From Calonectria ilicicola (Eukaryota > Ascomycota > Sordariomycetes > Hypocreales > Nectriaceae): DNA of 64,000 nucleotides. A model generated the notes under the pieces. The model was not told the DNA's origin, ran no database searches, and saw only the letters and a list, made by a program, of their open reading frames with translations. The stretch covers positions 7,130,001-7,194,000 of the forward strand of contig CP085828.1 in NCBI GenBank assembly GCA_020809705.1, given 5' to 3'. Within the stretch, counting starts at the first letter, position 1, and each line of letters starts with the position of its first letter. Positions 1 through 11,059 of this stretch are shown piece after piece. The translations under genes and the position numbers were made by a program.

Positions 1-157
1 TCACTGGCAAAAGCTGAAACAAGATGTTTGTGGTGATTCGCGCCGAGTAAATAAATAAAAGGGCACGTGGCATTTGGTAGCCAAATAGCTACATGTCAGA
101 TTCTCAAGGCCCCCCCTTATTTTCCTCCACCCGTTCACACTGAGCACCAGCGTGGCC

Positions 158-1426
158 ATGACCCAACGCTCGACTTCCCCCTTCGAGGATGACGCCGTCT
201 GTTATGGCAGCGACGACGACGACCGGCTTCGTTCTTCCATCACTTCCACACGCTACTACTACTTCCAAGAGCCCACTGCAACCCTGTTGCCCCGGATCTT
301 GCCCTTCGCCCTTCGCCAGTTGTGGCCCGACGCCCAAGCCGTTGACATCTCTGTCAAGTATCTGAAGGGAGGGAGCTTTAATCGCATCATATCCCTGACT
401 CGCTGCCAGGAGAGCTACATCTTGCGTATTCCTCGATGCTTGGATGATGCCCACGTCGACCGTGATGCGGCTTCCATCTGCTTCCTGAATTCCAACACCC
501 CTGGGATTCCAGTTCCGGCTGTCATAACTTTTGATCACACGAAAGACAACTACCTAGAGGCACCTTATATGGTTCAAAGTCTAATCCAAGGCACTAGTCT
601 CAAGTCCATTTACTCCGCTTTAGACCATACGCAGAAATGCAATGTCGCCCGCGAGCTTGGTCTAATACTTCGTCGAATGCTACAGACTCGGAGCTCTGAT
701 GCTAGTTACATCTCGTTCCCTCCTGGCCAAGAATCACTCCACGCGCCCTTCTATGTCGCTCCAATTCACACAACCCACTTCCCCGCGCCTATCCCTTACT
801 CCGACTCCACGAAAAAGGATGAGGCTGGAGCATACGACTTATTTGTTTCCTCATTTCATAAACACAAGGAAGAGGAGCGAAAGATAGACTGCCGATATAT
901 GTGCCAATACTTCGACGCCCTTGAGGACATAGCGTCTGACATGAACCTGATGGGTTTGTTTGACGACACGCCAAACTGTCTCGCTCACCTCGACTTTTAT
1001 CCTCGCAACATAATGGTGAATTCTGATAGTCATTCCGGTGAGCTGGCTATCTCCGCTGTTTTGGATTGGGATAGTGCAATATTTGCTCCAATGTTCGTCT
1101 CCTGCGCGCCCCCTATGTGGATTTGGGCTCAATCGGACGATGAAAAAGAAGATGTGGAGGAATGGGAGTCTAGCGGTGAGCCCAAAACTGAACAAGACCG
1201 GAAGCTAAAAACAATTTTTGAGGATGCTGCTGGGTCTGACTATTTGCGGTTTGCAAACAGCCCACATTACCGTCTTGCAAGAAGATTGTTTCGATATGCC
1301 GTCTATGGAGCCGGCTCTAGCGATCAAATACGTGGTGGGATTGTGGTAATGAGAAAATGGGAAGAATTGACACAAGACGATACAGAGTTTTCGATCTGTT
1401 TTGTTAGAACGCTTTTTGACTCTTGA
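158..1426 (+). CDS. APH-fold phosphotransferase/kinase-like protein
   Basis: Single-exon protein of 422 residues. It resembles the aminoglycoside phosphotransferase/choline kinase-like family, which is greatly expanded in filamentous fungi and usually has no known substrate. The visible catalytic signature is HLDFYPRN near residue 276, matching the HxDxxxxN Brenner motif, followed about 25 residues later by LDWDS, the counterpart of the metal-binding DFG/DxD. An N-terminal GGSFNRII stretch fits the nucleotide-binding loop. I chose the ATG at 158 because the longer frame at 152 begins with GTG. No signal peptide or membrane segment is evident. The C-terminal part has an acidic linker (DDEKEDVEEWES) before a final helical segment. 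The gene stands alone; the nearest gene-like sequence lies over 2 kb downstream. The family is sure; the substrate is unknown, and antibiotic resistance should not be inferred. Confidence 0.85.
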   Translation: MTQRSTSPFEDDAVCYGSDDDDRLRSSITSTRYYYFQEPTATLLPRILPFALRQLWPDAQAVDISVKYLKGGSFNRIISLTRCQESYILRIPRCLDDAHVDRDAASICFLNSNTPGIPVPAVITFDHTKDNYLEAPYMVQSLIQGTSLKSIYSALDHTQKCNVARELGLILRRMLQTRSSDASYISFPPGQESLHAPFYVAPIHTTHFPAPIPYSDSTKKDEAGAYDLFVSSFHKHKEEERKIDCRYMCQYFDALEDIASDMNLMGLFDDTPNCLAHLDFYPRNIMVNSDSHSGELAISAVLDWDSAIFAPMFVSCAPPMWIWAQSDDEKEDVEEWESSGEPKTEQDRKLKTIFEDAAGSDYLRFANSPHYRLARRLFRYAVYGAGSSDQIRGGIVVMRKWEELTQDDTEFSICFVRTLFDS

Positions 1427-3619
1427 GAGCTCCGCGATGGATTTCCACCAGACCAAAGAAGGGACCAAGGGCTAATTGACGCGGAAACGTAGATCTCCAA
1501 CGAAGATATGATTTCTTGAGATCAAACGAATTCAAGTGAAATGAGAGATCCTGGCCCAGAAGCGGAGAGAAGGTTTGGAACATGGTTTCAAAGAATCATG
1601 AATGCATCACTCAACAATACCAGTAATGATAGTAAAAAACGGTAACACAGCACTTCTAGCTAACTTGGTGTATCTTGTTCCCCTTAATAATGGATGTTGT
1701 ATTGCAAATGTATGCGACTTTCCCTCGATATGACAAGATCGCTGAATTGAGAAGGGGTTTTTTTGGTGTAGACTTTGGACTTCAGGCAAGACTGGTGGTA
1801 GAATCAAGCCGCATTTTGGCAATTGATACACCTAGCTTAGGGCCGTGTAATGCGGCCCAAGATAGAGTTACGTTCCAAGACCTCGAGATAATTGCAAACA
1901 TCATTCACGGTTGATGTCACTATGTATCAGGCCTCTTAGCACATAAACTAGATAGCCCCTTTGGAAGGAGGGGACATTCGTGTCTCACAGGGAAGATCAT
2001 AGGGGATGAGTTGAAGATTTAAATTGATTTGGTTGATCTTATACTAGCTTTTTAGAGATCCACCAACGCCGCCCACCCAACCAGCCGTTTTTTCTTTTAT
2101 CTCTGCCCATCCGGTCAGTCGTACAAGCTCCAAGCTGCAGAGCAGCTCTTGTTGCCTGTGTACGTCGGCGGATTTGTTCGTGATCGATGGAGTTGGTAGG
2201 CTATTGGGGAAAAAACGCAGCGGACGATTGGGAATTCAATTTTGGTGGTCGGACGAGGGTTGTTTTGGTGATGGTTTAGATCGCGCTTAGCCCGGTCGGG
2301 AAGCCGCACTTATACCTGATCTCGATAAGGTTCATAGCAAAAGCTCGTCATTATCATTGGAAACCTTCACTTCAAGCTTCTACACTTATATATTGTACGG
2401 TAGAAAGGGTACGAGTTGCCAGTTTACCGGAGTGCTCCCTAGCCTAAGTCGAGCTGCCTCTCACAGGGGATATCCAACCAAAACACATAAACTAGATAGC
2501 TGTTACAGATCGAGTGCACAGTTTAGCCAGCAGTAAGCCAAGGTACCCATTCTAGGCTGCTGTCAAAGGTGGTTACTTTGTGGTAGATCTGTTAATATGA
2601 AGTAGCTATAATCTGGTCAAGCTAATATTATGAATAAGGTAAGCTTTTCACTATGGTTAGGTTGACTAGCTCGCTGGCCGACTTATTGACACCGCATGCC
2701 ACAGTCGCCTAAACCACGTGAGCATGACGTAACCATCAAAATGGCAGAAAAAGTCGCTTCGTGTGCGCGCTAGGATTAGCAACAAAATTCTTCCGGGAGG
2801 ATGACTATGTGAGCAGGTTACCGTAGTACATAACTACTCTGATCACGTGGGTGCCCTGAGGGCTAGTATTTGTGATCGGTGCCGTGTCCCTTAAGCGACG
2901 GGAGCCGGTATCTGAAGCACTTAGAGAAAAAGAAAAGAGCCTATGGCGATTCATAAATTGAATAAAGGGATGAGTAGCTCTTACTGTGAGGGGGCATTGG
3001 TGTTTGCTATTACAGTGCATTCTGATGTTTCAGTAATTTGTGCCAAATGTGGGTTTGGATATTTGAATACTTCCTCCTTACCAACGTAAATATATTACCC
3101 GCTTGTATGATAAGAAATAATGCTCGTGCTCTTTCTCCACGCCAGGAGTCAAGAAAAACTGAAAATTCGGAAACCATTTTGGGGCATGTCATTGCTCTTG
3201 GCCCTGTGGTAACATGTACTATTTCCTTCTCGGAAGAGAAGGTGTCCTTGAAACGAAGGATAGATTTAATACTAATTAACCAATGGTCGTGCTACTCTTT
3301 AGCCGTGACATCAAGATTATCGGATTGCACCTACCCTCAATCCCTTTCTTCTTTATGATGGCACAGTGGGCGGTTTGGATTGTGGGGGTCTTGGGTGTGA
3401 ATGCGCAAACTAATCAATGATTCACGTACTTCAAAACGTATATGACGCAATGACAGCCAGGCAGTAGCCGGAGGATCTCACTTCACTCATCTACCACGCA
3501 AGCAAACAATCCTGCTTTTCGTATTTGACGGCTGCGGTCTTGGAATTAAAGTCCATTCGAGACTTCTCCTTGTATCACCGCTGGTCCTTGTACTGCCACG
3601 TTGTATCACCACTATCAAC
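1427..3619. other. Intergenic region, 2.2 kb, no supported gene
   Basis: Only short frames without recognisable motifs occur here, the longest about 106 codons at 3038-3358. A perfect 17-bp direct repeat is present at 1940-1956 and 2484-2500. I see no intron-linked coding path and no transposon ends. Confidence 0.6.
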
Positions 3620-4093
3620 ATGCCGTCCACCGATATCAGCACCAAGCATCACTGTCCCAAATTGTCAAAAGGAAACTGCAGGACTTCCCGTTCCAGCGGT
3701 GTCACATATTGCTCGAAACACCAAAGAATATGTCTTACCCATCAAAAAATACACCTCGACACAGAACAGTGCCCGATATGTCAGTACACTAACAACTGTC
3801 CATTACGAACGACCGGAAATTGCAACTACCAACTCAAAAATGGCTACTGTAAAGAGCACCAAAAGATTTGCCATGAGCATGAGAGCATATTCCTTCATTA
3901 GCAGAAATGTGGCGACTGTGAACGCGAGAATACATGCCCAAAAAAGTCGCCCGGCTGCAACTATACGAAGGCAACAAACCTTTGTAAAATTCATCAAATA
4001 AAATGCCCAAAACACCATGTTGTTCACTTGGTGGAAGATTTGTGCCGAATTTGTTCTGAGAAGTCAAAGAAGAAGTATTGGAACAGCGTCTAG
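3620..4093 (+). pseudogene. Cys/His-rich triple-repeat protein, interrupted by in-frame TAG
   Basis: The frame opens at ATG 3620, meets TAG at 3899-3901 and, read on in the same frame, stays open to TAG at 4091-4093. It therefore encodes 93 residues, or 157 codon positions counting the internal stop. The product is built of three degenerate repeats of roughly 45 residues: a CP..S/T.GNC segment, then YCxxHQxIC, then xHxxxHL, then CxxC. The third repeat lies wholly beyond the internal stop, and the stop sits inside the linker between repeats two and three. The regular Cys/His spacing suggests zinc-binding modules, but I do not recognise the family. No intron removes the stop: the nearest GT-AG candidate (3849-3901, 53 nt) would shift the downstream frame. 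It may be a recent nonsense allele or a truncated protein. TAG could come from CAG or GAG by a single change. Confidence 0.55.
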
Positions 4094-5292
4094 TGAGAAT
4101 ATTCCATTGGGTCATAGGCTGAGCTTTGCTAAACATGACCGCCTAGATGAATAACGGGACTACCCAGACATGTCTAAGCTGATATGAGGGGACGACTTGG
4201 ATTCTTACATTTTGTATTCTAGATTGGATACGAATTCTTCTTGAACATTATTGATGTTGTTCCATGGTTGGTCTGGTCTGAATTGGGCGATCGAAAAAAT
4301 GATACCGGAGAAGCGGAAATGAGTAAAAGTGTTGTGGATTTTCTAACATTCAAACTCTTGATTGTTTTTGTTACTTTCCCTTAGTGTTTCATAATCATGA
4401 TTGATAATGTTGCAGTGCCAGGTTTCACAATTTTCCAGTTAATGCTCCACAACACCCAGGACGAGGTGGTCAAATCAAACGTGGGAAATAAGCCCGTTTC
4501 TTCATCCCATACCAATGAAACTTTGATCGGGAAGTATGCCTAAACGCACATGTGACTCGTAGGTCTTAGAAAAACTTCAACTACTTCTATTCAAATGTCC
4601 AAGCGAATTCTAAACGAAACGTAACTAGTTGTATGGGGAAGTGTGGAATCATATTTCGGTTATTGTTTTAACCTGATACTCTCCTATCGCAGTTCATAGA
4701 AGTCACATCACGGTACGCATACATGGAGAGCTAAGGACTACACATAGTACAGTTGGTCGCAGATGCAAGAGCCTATCACCAAGGGCGAAGTGGCATTGGG
4801 GAAAGATGTAAGGTTTTGTTTCACTTCGAGAATCTAATCTGATATGTATTCTGGTCGCCTATCCGGTAACCTTCCTGCACATCCTTTTTCACAGAATTTT
4901 GGTGTCGCTTTGTCGTTGGCTGGGGTTGGCCCCTTCTTTGATCCCATGAGGACAGCTTCATGTTGGGACGAGTAGATTCAGCATGTGTCGAATATAATTA
5001 AATAATTTAAATTAAAAAAATATATTTTAATATTAGATTTTATTAGATTTTTTTATTAAAGTATTAGAGATAATACTTTTAGATTATTATAATATTTAGT
5101 AACTTTCTTATTTTAGATTTGTATCTGTAAGCCTTATTTGGTGTATTGACCTTGCTGGATAACTAGACTTGTGTATAAGTAAAAAATAGAGAAGACGAGG
5201 TATAGATAGCATGAGACAAGTGGGTGAAGTTCACACCGATCATAGGTCGATGCAATCGTAGTCGGGCAAAATATCAGATATCATGACCCAAC
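4094..5292. other. Intergenic region with an AT-rich island
   Basis: No coding frame is supported. The segment 4997-5116 is almost pure A/T (runs such as aattaaataatttaaatt) and stands out sharply from its surroundings. This is a small AT island, possibly the eroded remains of a mutated repeat. Confidence 0.6.
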
Positions 5293-6149
5293 TTATTTGA
5301 GTTTTCTATCGGCTTTTATAAGTTTTTGAACAACATCATGTCCGGATTCCTTATTAACCGTTCTGTCAAACATGCCAAAAGGTAAAATGGTTGAAAACCG
5401 ATACAACCATGCTCCTCCTCCCCTCCAGATCAAGGCAGGTGGGTTCTTCTTCAACAGATCTTCACTACTAACTTGGCCCATTCATCAGCCTTCGGGCCAC
5501 AGCCTTCAAACCTTTCAACGCTTCGTTCGACGGCTTCTTTTGCAGGACTGTAGATAGAATCCTTAGGAAGCGATGGTGTGCAACTAGTCAGTTGGCCTTG
5601 GTAGATATTTGACCTCACGGCTCCGGTTCTCAAGTCAATGACTTTGATTCCAAATGGTTTAAGTTCGAGCCTCAATGTGTCCGAAATCATTGATAGTGCA
5701 GCTTTTGAAGCACCGTAAGAAGCTTCATAAGGAAATGTTACACTTGCTTGGACAGATGTCTGATTCACAATCATGCCATGAGATGATCCGAGTATCAAGG
5801 GCAGAAAGGCCTGTATCACAGCAACATGAGACCACACATTGATGTCAAATAGTTTCTTGGCTTCAGAGATATCAAGATCAGCGACAGGCATGGTGCTCAG
5901 AGCTCCGGCGTTGTTGATCAAGATATCAAGAGACGAGAACTTTTCTACACAAGCAACGATGGAAGATTTGGATTGGATGTCCAAAGCAAGGGTTTGAATT
6001 CCCATGGCCGCAAGATTGGACATTTTTCCGACATTGCGAGCTGTTGCATAGACCTCCAGACCCTGCTTATGAAATTCAGCGGCGAGAGCAGCTCCCAGAC
6101 CGCCATCTGAACAGCCAGTGATGAGAACCTTTCGCTTCTGTGGGGACAT
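5293..6149 (-). pseudogene. Short-chain dehydrogenase, AYR1-like, broken by a 1-bp frameshift
   Basis: The upstream frame starts at ATG 6149 and gives 232 residues to a stop at 5451. It has the classical SDR marks: TG-x6-GLG nucleotide-binding loop from residue 11, NNAG at 79-82, Ser in the NQTSVQ strand, and YGASK with Tyr145 and Lys149. The best match is the fungal 1-acyl-dihydroxyacetone-phosphate reductase (Ayr1) group of lipid-body/ER enzymes. Members of that group run on into a membrane-proximal tail, and exactly such a tail (LLKKNPP, then WRGGGAWL, then a hydrophobic stretch) lies in the next frame, ending at the TAA at 5293. The two frames meet near 5461-5468, where one missing base explains the switch; no intron fits in the available distance. 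The longer start at 6290 is not ATG. Either a true frameshift, leaving a tail-less enzyme, or a sequencing error. Confidence 0.75.
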
Positions 6150-8006
6150 TGTGGCTGTATGCCAAGGATGAGGGGCTTGAATGCGGAAAAATAAAACAAG
6201 GAGATAGTTATTGGCCTTACGAAATGTAGATAGAAAGATGGAGTTGGCGAGGAGCGCTCCATTCAAGTCTATTTGTATCCCATCCTTCAAGGAGGCGCCC
6301 GACCTCGATCATCCAACCAAGAATTATGATTATCACTAAAATAAATGGCGGAGAAGTATTGTGGAGTCTGAAACCTTAGATTCAATACGCGTGTGTAGAT
6401 AAGGCGTTGAAGTGGAGGCTCTGTAAGCCTCATTCCAAGGTTTTGGCGCGCTAACTCAACACCGGCTTCATCAATCTGGTTTCTGGTTGGTTGTTTTGTG
6501 CTCGAGAAGTCCGGAACTACTGAATTTCTGATGCTTGTAGCGAGTTATTGGCTTCCTTTCTTTTTCGTCACCTCCGCCCTGGCCGGTCTTGTGGGAGCTA
6601 GATTTCAGCTGGCTTTCGCGGTGTAGGCAAAATTCTAGCAAGGCTTTATTTCCTTGCTGAAGAACTGTTAATGGGGATGTGGAAGTGGAAATGGGCTCTA
6701 CGTAATGGTTTATTGTGAGCTCAAAAAATACATGAACTGCTTCAGAGTGATTTTCCGCTTCATTAATTTCCTCCTGCCAAAGACTTGAGACGTGCTGAGA
6801 AACTCGCTGACCCGCGATATCATGTGATCGACATTCATCAATTAGTGGACTCCGGCAGGCAAGGCAATCCAACAAACAGGCGAGGAACTAGTTAAAGGAT
6901 GACAGGACAACGTGGTTAAGCAAACACATTGCGCAGTGTCATAGCGGTGGGCTGTGGCGTCATATAGTGCGCTGTGCCGTGCAATAGTGTGCTGTGCCGT
7001 GCGATAGCGCGTTGTGCCGTGCGATAGCGCCCTGTGGTCCTGCGGATCTGACAAGAGGCAACATTTCCCGCTTGTCTTTATCTCTGCTGCTATTTGGTGG
7101 TTTGCGGCGTACTTGAGAGCCAATGATTACTATATTTGAGGTGTTGAAAATGTATGATCGAACGAACGGTCTCATGGACTAGCGGGCCTGAGATACAAGT
7201 GTCTGATAAACGGTGTGAATGAATCGTGCGCTTGGCGCAGGAAACATTCATGCCCTAGCTAGCCTTTGAGAGCAAAGTGCGACCCCACAACAACACGGGA
7301 CATTCTGTATGACGACAAAAAAGCCCACTGTAAAAGGTCAATCTTGCATAAGAGCGAACCAGTAGACACATTTCGGTGGGATCGAGGACGGACATATATT
7401 TTCTACTGGTCGCATCTGGAGCCGCGTGGTTGTATCTAAGACATCGCCCCATAACAACACGGGATCTCCGTGCCTTGCTTGTACCCTGTGTGGCCAAGAT
7501 TAATTCATAGTGAATAAAGATTGCACCATCTGCAGTAGACTAACATAGACAGCCCCATAGGCTCCAGAGCGGCACAGTTGCCCTTTCCTGAAAATCGTTA
7601 ACCAAGGAGCTGACCGTCGATCCCGCGGAACAAGTTTCTAATGCCGGGCGCTTGGAACGTATCAGTTCCCGTGTTTTATCTGTATATAAACTGTAGTGAG
7701 ACCACGTATGGAGCCAATAAATTTTACTCTATAAAACCCGGGCAAGATTGCTGGTAATTGCAATAACCTCGAAGATCGCATCACTTTTGAATTGCAGATT
7801 GTGCAACATTCTTTTTCTACTATTTACGAACTGACAAAAAGTTTCGAATTTTACTTAGCAAGTCTCTAACCTAAAATTCTCTTAGGCGATCGATATTCAT
7901 CGTGGTGCTCCTCAGGTAGCCAAGTCAGAGCTGCCTCTTCAAGGAAGGGATACACGCCTAAATACAGGCAAACTTTACTCGGCTACAAAGCCTTGGGGTT
8001 TTTCCA
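6150..8006. other. Intergenic region, 1.9 kb
   Basis: No supported gene. It holds the upstream side of both flanking divergent genes, a 20-bp tandem repeat (6967-7035), a 12-bp motif aacaacacggga seen twice (near 7287 and 7453), and a TATA-like tgtatataaac near 7680, about 325 bp before the acyltransferase start. Confidence 0.55.
6967..7035. repeat. 20-bp tandem repeat, about 3.5 copies
   Basis: Units begin at 6967, 6987 and 7007 with the consensus GYGYGYTGTGCCGTGCRATA; a decayed fourth copy starts at 7027. A related, looser gcgcagtgtcatagc stretch lies just upstream. It is non-coding as far as I can tell, since the overlapping minus-strand frames show no protein features. Confidence 0.8.
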
Positions 8007-9617
8007 ATGGGTCACCATATAAATTTCAAGTCACCTCCTCCTGGGTGGTCCTTGTCAGCCGACGGCTCTCTAACCCGACCTGTTGATCTAATCGAAAGTT
8101 GGTTCCTTGACAGGATCAGTCTGTCTGGCTCAACCCCTCAGCGTGAACACGAAGGCCTTACCTACGGGTTGAAAATAAAACTCCCATCCTACATCAAAGG
8201 CTCTACTTCCTATGTTCAGAGAGCTTGGATGGCGACTTGGCATCTCCATCCTATGTTGGGTGCAACATATCCACCTTTCTCAGGACAGGATCACGAAGGG
8301 AAGGCATGCATCAGGCTTTCCCCTATGACTTCTGAGGAGTGGTTAAGCGCAAGCTTCCGAGAGAACGAGGGCAAGGGTGCTCTCTTTAAAAACTTTGACG
8401 ATGCACTTAAAACATTTCAGGCTCCAAAAACGGCAATGGCTCATTGGTTTCCCTCTTCTTCTCAACTTCTCATACGAACTACGCACATTCGATGTGATGC
8501 AATGACACTATTCAAGATTACCAACACGTTTATGACTGTACTTGCATCAGTTGTCCGACTTGGCCTAGATGCAGATGTCGAGTCTTATACATCCGATATT
8601 GAGCACCCATCTCTGGGCCCCGGAGTTGACTATATGTTAGGATTAGGGTCCAAGGAGGAGAACACTCCCGAGCACATTGGTCAAGAAGTCGAGAAGATCA
8701 TGGATGAATGGCAAAAGGGAAGCACGACTATTTCAACGCCAATACTGGAAGGGTCCGAGGTTGCCGTTCCTGGCGACTCCAGGCAGCTTCGTATTGAGTT
8801 TGATGAGGCAACGTCAAAGGCGATCCAGAAAGCTTGTAAGGCACAGGGCATCAGCGTCTCAGCCGCTTTCCATACCAGTCTTGTGCGTGTCACGACATTA
8901 TTTCCGCAGCACCCCGAAGCCTGTAATATACTGATCACCCTTATCGCAAACCTACGACACCTCCTTGGTCCTAATTATAACGCTCCGCAATATGCCATTG
9001 GTCCATGCTGCTACCTTTTGCCATTCACTATCACTAACATCCTTGATAATGGTTGGACCTTTGGACAGCTTGCTAAGCAAATTCATTCTATTTACTCAAC
9101 CAATTTTGCCAAATTGACAGCGGATGAAGAAGGGAACCCAGTTACCTTCTTCGACTTACTCAAACCATACAGTGCGAGAGAGGCAGAATTTCTCGGGGCG
9201 GAACCATCGCCATCCCTCCCGCCTCTTCGCCCTCCAAATCTGAGTAGCTTTGGAGTATTAGAAAGATTTTTGAAAAGAGAATACCAAATTCACGACGACA
9301 AGAAAGACGCATGCGAGATTGAAGACGTACGGATTGGGTTTGAGATGCTTGCCCAAACAGCAGAATTTCAACTTTGCAGCTTCCGCGACACTATTAGATT
9401 GTTTTTATGTTTCAATGAAGCTTATTACGATGAAGATTTCATGCATAAATTTATGCTTCAAATAAAGGAGGATGTAATCAAAGGGCTGGAAATTGAAACC
9501 GAAGAGAAGAAGACTATGGTTTCAAAATCTTGGACGAAGTCTATGGGATCTTGGTTGGCAAAGAGAAGAAAAAGATTGCTGCGGTCCATGCCAACCTCAT
9601 GGGCTTTGAAGCCCTAG
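8007..9617 (+). CDS. BAHD/condensation-domain-like acyltransferase
   Basis: Single-exon protein of 536 residues starting at ATG 8007. The general layout (two-lobed, about 500 residues) and the HxxxD sequence HIRCD at residues 160-164, preceded by a TTH strand, place it in the CoA-dependent acyltransferase/condensation-domain superfamily. Such proteins include trichothecene O-acetyltransferases and many unassigned fungal enzymes. In this superfamily the His is the general base that deprotonates the acceptor hydroxyl or amine. The second classical BAHD motif (DFGWG) is not visible, so acceptor and donor cannot be assigned. The C-terminal end is markedly basic (LAKRRKRLLRS) and follows a helical, charged region. 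No secondary-metabolite core gene (PKS, NRPS, terpene cyclase) lies within the window, so there is no sign that it belongs to a cluster. Confidence 0.7.
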   Translation: MGHHINFKSPPPGWSLSADGSLTRPVDLIESWFLDRISLSGSTPQREHEGLTYGLKIKLPSYIKGSTSYVQRAWMATWHLHPMLGATYPPFSGQDHEGKACIRLSPMTSEEWLSASFRENEGKGALFKNFDDALKTFQAPKTAMAHWFPSSSQLLIRTTHIRCDAMTLFKITNTFMTVLASVVRLGLDADVESYTSDIEHPSLGPGVDYMLGLGSKEENTPEHIGQEVEKIMDEWQKGSTTISTPILEGSEVAVPGDSRQLRIEFDEATSKAIQKACKAQGISVSAAFHTSLVRVTTLFPQHPEACNILITLIANLRHLLGPNYNAPQYAIGPCCYLLPFTITNILDNGWTFGQLAKQIHSIYSTNFAKLTADEEGNPVTFFDLLKPYSAREAEFLGAEPSPSLPPLRPPNLSSFGVLERFLKREYQIHDDKKDACEIEDVRIGFEMLAQTAEFQLCSFRDTIRLFLCFNEAYYDEDFMHKFMLQIKEDVIKGLEIETEEKKTMVSKSWTKSMGSWLAKRRKRLLRSMPTSWALKP

Positions 9618-9938
9618 AGCCCAGTAATCAGCGACAAAAGTATTATAGCATGAATGGAGAATGATTTGATTGAAAGCCCAACATAAAGCACTACGCCAAA
9701 CGTCGCCAAAAGACTACTCTGATAAATTGTGCATTCTCATCATTCGGTAACGGGATTTATAATGATAGGCAGCCGAGAACTTCTTTCCAGTAGGAACTGT
9801 CTAGTGTAAGGGAGAATGATGTGAATACAGCACATACTACTGGTGGGATCTAGACTGGTGCACCACTAACCACGGCACTATGGCACAACGACTAGGAGAA
9901 AATAGGCAAATTAGCATCGCAAAGAAACCCAGCCTGCT
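9618..9938. other. Short convergent intergenic region
   Basis: This 0.3-kb spacer lies between the 3' ends of the acyltransferase and the minus-strand LPxEIR protein. Nothing recognisable. Confidence 0.6.
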
Positions 9939-11059
9939 TCATCCCATACAAATAGAAATCCGGTCCGGAAGAACCCACTGAATGCCCATACCAGCCCGCC
10001 ATAGAGCCCGCTCTTCCGTTGCCAAGTGCATCGCCGATTTGTCTTCGTCGTCTTCAAAGCCCCTCCATGAAGGGAAATTTAATTCCTTATATATTGGAAG
10101 AAAGCAGTCGGGCTCGTAACAACAAAAGTACTTTTGCCGCCCCCTTCGATCTATTAAGAATTCAGGAGGCTGATTACGCGGTGAATACTGCCAATCAAAG
10201 CCCTCGAAATCCGGATGGAGCCTGGGAAGGCTGACTGAGATGAGCAATCTTGCGTCGTGGACTAATGGCAAAAGAGGAGATAGTAGGGCTCGTTCATTAA
10301 CGACGGCCCAAGATTGTCCCTGGTCGTGATCTATCCAGATGTACAATTCCCTGAGCCGTTCAAAGTGCGCAAGAGTCTTTGGGAGACGCTCCCACCTAAG
10401 TAAAGTTTCGGGGTCGGCACCGGGATGACCAAATTCATGGCTCTCCATCTCTATGGCTTGGCATAAACTTGAAGGGAACCTCAGGGTCATGTCGAACCGT
10501 TTTATTCCTGATAGCAGAGGCGTTGGAATGAAGGATGTGAATAACGGTGGATCTGGGTAAGAGTCTTCGGTAAGGCTAATTAATTTATCAAGTGTACCTA
10601 AGTCAGTTAGGTAGAAACTAGCATAGTCCTTCATGAAAGCAAGAACATCGTGGTAACTAATCATATCGACATTGCCATATTAGAAGAGAAACGAATTACC
10701 ACTTGGATAGCCACTCACGTCATCTTGCAAGCCAGCAAAAGTGCGAATCCTCCTGCTAATACCCGTTCTTTCGCCATAGCAGCTTCCTGGCATTCCCAGT
10801 GCGGACCCCAAGAAGAGTCTAGGCGGCGAGCCCATGTTTCATCTGCGCGCATGTCGCCAGTGGTCTTGCGCTCCAGTCCATCGGCATCGCCGGAACTCGT
10901 CGTGATGCAAGGCGACAAGCGGACTCGACCATTTTTGGTGAATATATGGACCCCCAGCGCGTAGGAATTAATGGCGCGACGGATTTCGGTCGGCATGCAC
11001 AGCAACCTACTTTGCTGTTGTTGGTGAATGGGCTTGGAAATCGCAGAGTAGCACAACAT
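9939..11059 (-). CDS. Uncharacterised fungal 'LPxEIR' protein (DUF7730-like), two exons
   Basis: Exon 1 runs 11059-10719 and exon 2 10656-9939; the 62-bp intron 10657-10718 starts GTGAGT, ends GATTAG, and joins the frames exactly to give 352 residues. Near residue 22 the N-terminus reads CMPTEIRRAINSYAL, a variant of the LPxEIRxxIYxY opening found in a very large, unassigned family of fungal proteins (often labelled DUF7730 or 'F-box-like'). The rest contains HIFTK, a long middle part predicted to be helical, and a WIDHDQGQSW stretch. No signal peptide, membrane segment or catalytic motif stands out. Function unknown. It lies between convergent and tandem neighbours with no operon-like relation. 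Confidence 0.7.

Noticed and set aside
3849..3901. Intron removing the TAG in the Cys/His repeat gene
   Set aside because: GTAAAG...TAG is splice-like, but the 53-nt length would shift the downstream frame and destroy repeats two and three.
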